Shown here piece after piece: positions 61,809 through 64,000 of a stretch of DNA of 64,000 nt. The notes beneath the pieces were generated by a model. That model worked only from the letters and a program-made list of their open reading frames with translations, ran no database searches and was not told where the DNA came from. Location of the stretch: positions 102,081 to 166,080 of the forward strand of contig JAPPGA010000039.1 of NCBI GenBank assembly GCA_028821515.1, read 5' to 3'. How positions within the stretch are numbered: the stretch's first letter is position 1; every line of letters starts with the position of its first letter. Source of the DNA: Gammaproteobacteria bacterium. Its GTDB lineage: Bacteria > Pseudomonadota > Gammaproteobacteria > Pseudomonadales > Azotimanducaceae. Position numbers and translations under genes: made by a program.

Positions 61809-63032
61809 TCAAACGTTTTCGCCGAACCACTTGCCGATCCGGCTGAAAAAACCGCGGGAGCCGGAGTTGCCGTTATGGCTTCCGTTCTCCCGCTGTTGTC
61901 CGTACACGAGCAAACCCACGCCCGTCGCGTAGACAGGATTGCGCACTATGTCGGGCAATCCCTCCACGGCCCTCGGCGTGCCGACAGAGACCGGCATGCC
62001 GAAGATCTCCTCCGCCAGTTCCACGGCCCCCTCCATCTTCGAGGACCCGCCCGTCAGCACGATTCCGGCTCCCAACAACTCCTCGAAACCGCTGCGTCGC
62101 AGTTCGGTCCTGACAAGCGTGAACAACTCTTCGTACCGCGGCTCCACCACCTCTGCCAGGGCTTGACGCGGAAGGTCACGGCGCGGCTTGTCACCGACAC
62201 CCGGGACCATGATGGTCTCGTCCGGATGCACGAGCTTGTTCAGGGCACACGCATACTTGATCTTGATTTCCTCGGCGTGCCTCGTCGGTGTCCGGAGCGC
62301 CATCGCGATGTCGTTGGTGATCTGGGTACCGGCGATCGGAATGACCGCGGTGTGGCGAATCGCGCCATCGGTGAAGACGGCGATATCGGTCGTGCCGCCC
62401 CCGATGTCGACGAGGCACACGCCCAACTCCCGTTCATCTTCCGTCAACACGGAATAGCTGGACGCCAGTTGCTCCAGGACCACTTCGTTGACCGCAAGTC
62501 CGCACCGCCCGATGCACTTCTCTATGTTCTGCGCCGCGTTCACCGCACAGCTCACGAGGTGGACCTTCGCTTCCATCCGCACGCCGGACATGCCGAGGGG
62601 CTCCTTTACGCCCTCCTGGCTGTCGATGACGTATTCCTGCGTCAGAACGTGCAGTATCTTCTGATCCGCCGGAATCGCGACCGCGCCGGCAGCGTCGATA
62701 ACCCGGTCGACATCCTGCTGGCCCACCTCGTTGTCGCTTATGGCGACGATGCCGTGCGAATTGAGACTACGGACATGGCCGCCGGCAATGCCAGCGTAGA
62801 CGGACTCGATTCGGCACCCGCCCATCAGTTCCGCTTCCTCTATCGCTCTCTGAATGGACTGGACGGTGGATTCGATATCCACCACGACGCCCTTTCTCAG
62901 CCCCGTGGAAGGGTGTGAACCGATGCCCACGACCTCGATGCCACCCTCGGGCATGACCTCACCGACCAGGGAAGCCACCTTGCTCGTGCCTATGTCCAGT
63001 CCGATGATTTTCTTTCTACCGTTGTCCGCCAC
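61809..63032 (-). CDS. ftsA: cell division protein FtsA
   Basis: The 407-aa actin-like protein tethers FtsZ to the membrane. It shows KKIIGLDIGTSKVASLVGEV at the start, VNEVVLEQLASSYSVL, VCLVDIGGGTTDIAVF (phosphate loop) and GIVLTGGSSKMEGAVELAEEIF, and ends in the amphipathic helix FFSRIGKWFGENV, which binds the membrane. 51 bases separate it from ftsQ. Confidence 0.97.
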   Translation of the reverse strand: MADNGRKKIIGLDIGTSKVASLVGEVMPEGGIEVVGIGSHPSTGLRKGVVVDIESTVQSIQRAIEEAELMGGCRIESVYAGIAGGHVRSLNSHGIVAISDNEVGQQDVDRVIDAAGAVAIPADQKILHVLTQEYVIDSQEGVKEPLGMSGVRMEAKVHLVSCAVNAAQNIEKCIGRCGLAVNEVVLEQLASSYSVLTEDERELGVCLVDIGGGTTDIAVFTDGAIRHTAVIPIAGTQITNDIAMALRTPTRHAEEIKIKYACALNKLVHPDETIMVPGVGDKPRRDLPRQALAEVVEPRYEELFTLVRTELRRSGFEELLGAGIVLTGGSSKMEGAVELAEEIFGMPVSVGTPRAVEGLPDIVRNPVYATGVGLLVYGQQRENGSHNGNSGSRGFFSRIGKWFGENV

Positions 63033-63083
63033 TATTGGTACCTCGTTTGTCTCCTTGGAACATGGGATGACCTTTCTTGATCG

Positions 63084-63809
63084 CTAACGCGCTCCCGGAC
63101 CCGGGTTCCAGGCGACCGCCTCTTCCGTCAGTTCGTCCCGCCAGCGAACCGCGACCCCACTGCCGTAGCGGGCGTCGATTCGATCGACGTCCTCCATCCG
63201 TTGGGTCAACGCGTTCGCATACACGGCCAGTACCCGCTCGAGGCGACCGTTGATGTCCTCGGCACCGAGCAGCACGGTGATGTCGTCCTCCACCACCAAT
63301 TGCCAACCGCCCACCTTGGTTTCTTCGAGGGACTTCAACGTGAGCCCGATATCCGCCAGCCGGGCGCTCAACTTGCCGTATACCTGCATCGCCTCGCCGC
63401 TGGTGGAAAGGGTCCCGGACAGTCTCGGGAGCGCCCCTTCCCGGTCCGGGGGCCCGGGCGCCCCAACGACCTCTCCGGCCGCCGTCACGTATTCGGCATT
63501 GCCCCACCGGGCGGCGAGCGACTCTCGCTCTACCGACACGTCAAGTGCGCCCGACCCGATGAGCCGAACCCGGGTATTCCGTGTCCAGCCAAGCGCGTCG
63601 ATCGCTTCAACCACGTCAGCCACGCCGGTTGCGGCCGAATCCAGGGTTTCGCGTACGGCGGCCCGAATCTCCTGCCGCTCGATCTCCGTGAGGTCACCCG
63701 CAATCCTCACAAGTTCGAGGGGCGTATCGAGAAAGCGCCACACGGCGGCCGTTCCCGCCCCAACGACTGCAACCAGCATCAACACCGCCAACAACGACTT
63801 AATTCGCAT
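63084..63809 (-). CDS. ftsQ: cell division protein FtsQ
   Basis: The 241-aa bitopic divisome protein has a very short cytoplasmic end, one membrane segment (LLAVLMLVAVVGAGTAAVW), then a POTRA domain (LELVRIAGDLTEIERQEIRAAV) and the beta domain (WGNAEYVTAAGEVV). I use ATG 63807-63809 because it directly precedes the membrane segment; the in-frame ATG 63839 would lie in a dispersed repeat. ddl and murB or murC would be expected upstream but lie beyond the window. Confidence 0.92.
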   Translation of the reverse strand: MRIKSLLAVLMLVAVVGAGTAAVWRFLDTPLELVRIAGDLTEIERQEIRAAVRETLDSAATGVADVVEAIDALGWTRNTRVRLIGSGALDVSVERESLAARWGNAEYVTAAGEVVGAPGPPDREGALPRLSGTLSTSGEAMQVYGKLSARLADIGLTLKSLEETKVGGWQLVVEDDITVLLGAEDINGRLERVLAVYANALTQRMEDVDRIDARYGSGVAVRWRDELTEEAVAWNPGPGAR

Positions 63810-63826
63810 AGCTCGACTCCTTGCCT

Positions 63827-63907
63827 GGAAGTGCGCCACCGCCCACGGGGAATGCCTTCACTTCCTTACGCCTCAGCGGTCGGGGAACCTTCCCCGGCTG
63901 AAGGCTC
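63827..63907 (-). repeat. dispersed repeat, full copy C, upstream of ftsQ
   Basis: Reverse complement of the element at 44794-44876, with most bases conserved, including the arms CGGGGAA/TTCCCCG, the flanks TCAGC/GCTGA, the joint GCGTAAGGAAGTG and the second arms GGAAGTG/CACTTCC. It starts 18 bases upstream of the ftsQ ATG, so it is probably in the ftsQ leader. Its outer end continues into a 45-base tandem repeat. Confidence 0.85.
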
Positions 63908-64000
63908 TCTTTTGCGAGGGGTGCCCCCCTCGCGCTCCCCGGCTGAGGGCTCTCTTTTGCGAGGGGTGCCCCCCTCGCGCTCCCCGGCTGAGGGCTCTCT
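63896..64000. repeat. 45-base tandem repeat, cut by the window end
   Basis: Units start at 63896, 63941 and 63986; the third is incomplete. Each unit begins GGCTGA and contains a hairpin with arms GCGAGGGG and CCCCTCGC around TGCC. The first two units are identical except for one base (GGCTGAAGG against GGCTGAGGG). The array abuts the dispersed repeat, whose last bases are the first bases of the first unit. Confidence 0.9.

Overview
This is a GC-rich chromosomal window from a bacterium that is almost certainly gammaproteobacterial. The right half keeps a gene order known from Pseudomonas and E. coli: ftsQ-ftsA-ftsZ, then secA-argJ, yacG, pilD-pilC-pilB, a divergent pilin locus, tRNA-Thr, nadC, ampD and aceE-aceF. 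Expected members of that order (lpxC, mutT, coaE, lpd) are absent and other genes sit in their places. The F420 genes, a 13E12-type HNH protein and a TRAP system with a TatT lipoprotein suggest an uncultured, perhaps marine or host-associated, lineage; that part is inference.

Left part (1-18.6 kb): the N-terminal part of an acyl-CoA dehydrogenase, divergent aroA, glnS, a transglutaminase-like exported protein, a four-gene TRAP transporter operon (tatT-dctP-dctQ-dctM), murA, a GrpB-like protein, a TonB-dependent receptor, a Coq4-like protein, a cyclopropane-fatty-acid-synthase-like methyltransferase, an unknown protein and a peptide-binding lipoprotein-like SBP.

Middle (18.7-28.4 kb): one tightly packed plus-strand unit for the deazaflavin cofactor F420. 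It holds a luciferase-like F420 oxidoreductase, a metallophosphoesterase, a thioesterase-like protein, an uncharacterised ATP-grasp enzyme, npdG, cofE, cofD, cofC and fbiC. A Ddn-type F420-dependent reductase lies far away at 60 kb. The ATP-grasp, thioesterase and phosphatase genes have no assigned F420 role and are the best candidates for undescribed biology here.

Accessory stretch (28.4-34 kb): a DUF222-HNH endonuclease, an exported SNase-like nuclease with a freshly duplicated excalibur domain and no normal start codon, a parD remnant, and an intact mazF-type toxin with a ribbon-helix-helix antitoxin.

Right part (32.5-64 kb): a minus-strand unit aceE-aceF-FAD dehydrogenase-Tat protein-ECF sigma factor with a large extra C-terminal domain; fructokinase-ampD divergent from nadC; tRNA-Thr(CGT); two pilins divergent from pilBCD; yacG; argJ-secA; an orphan C39-peptidase ABC exporter with an HlyD partner; an M23 peptidase divergent from dciA; an Eis-like acetyltransferase; a homocysteine methyltransferase; and ftsQAZ. 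A structured dispersed repeat occurs in the pilin-pilB intergenic region and again just upstream of ftsQ, where it runs into a 45-bp tandem repeat that is cut by the window end.
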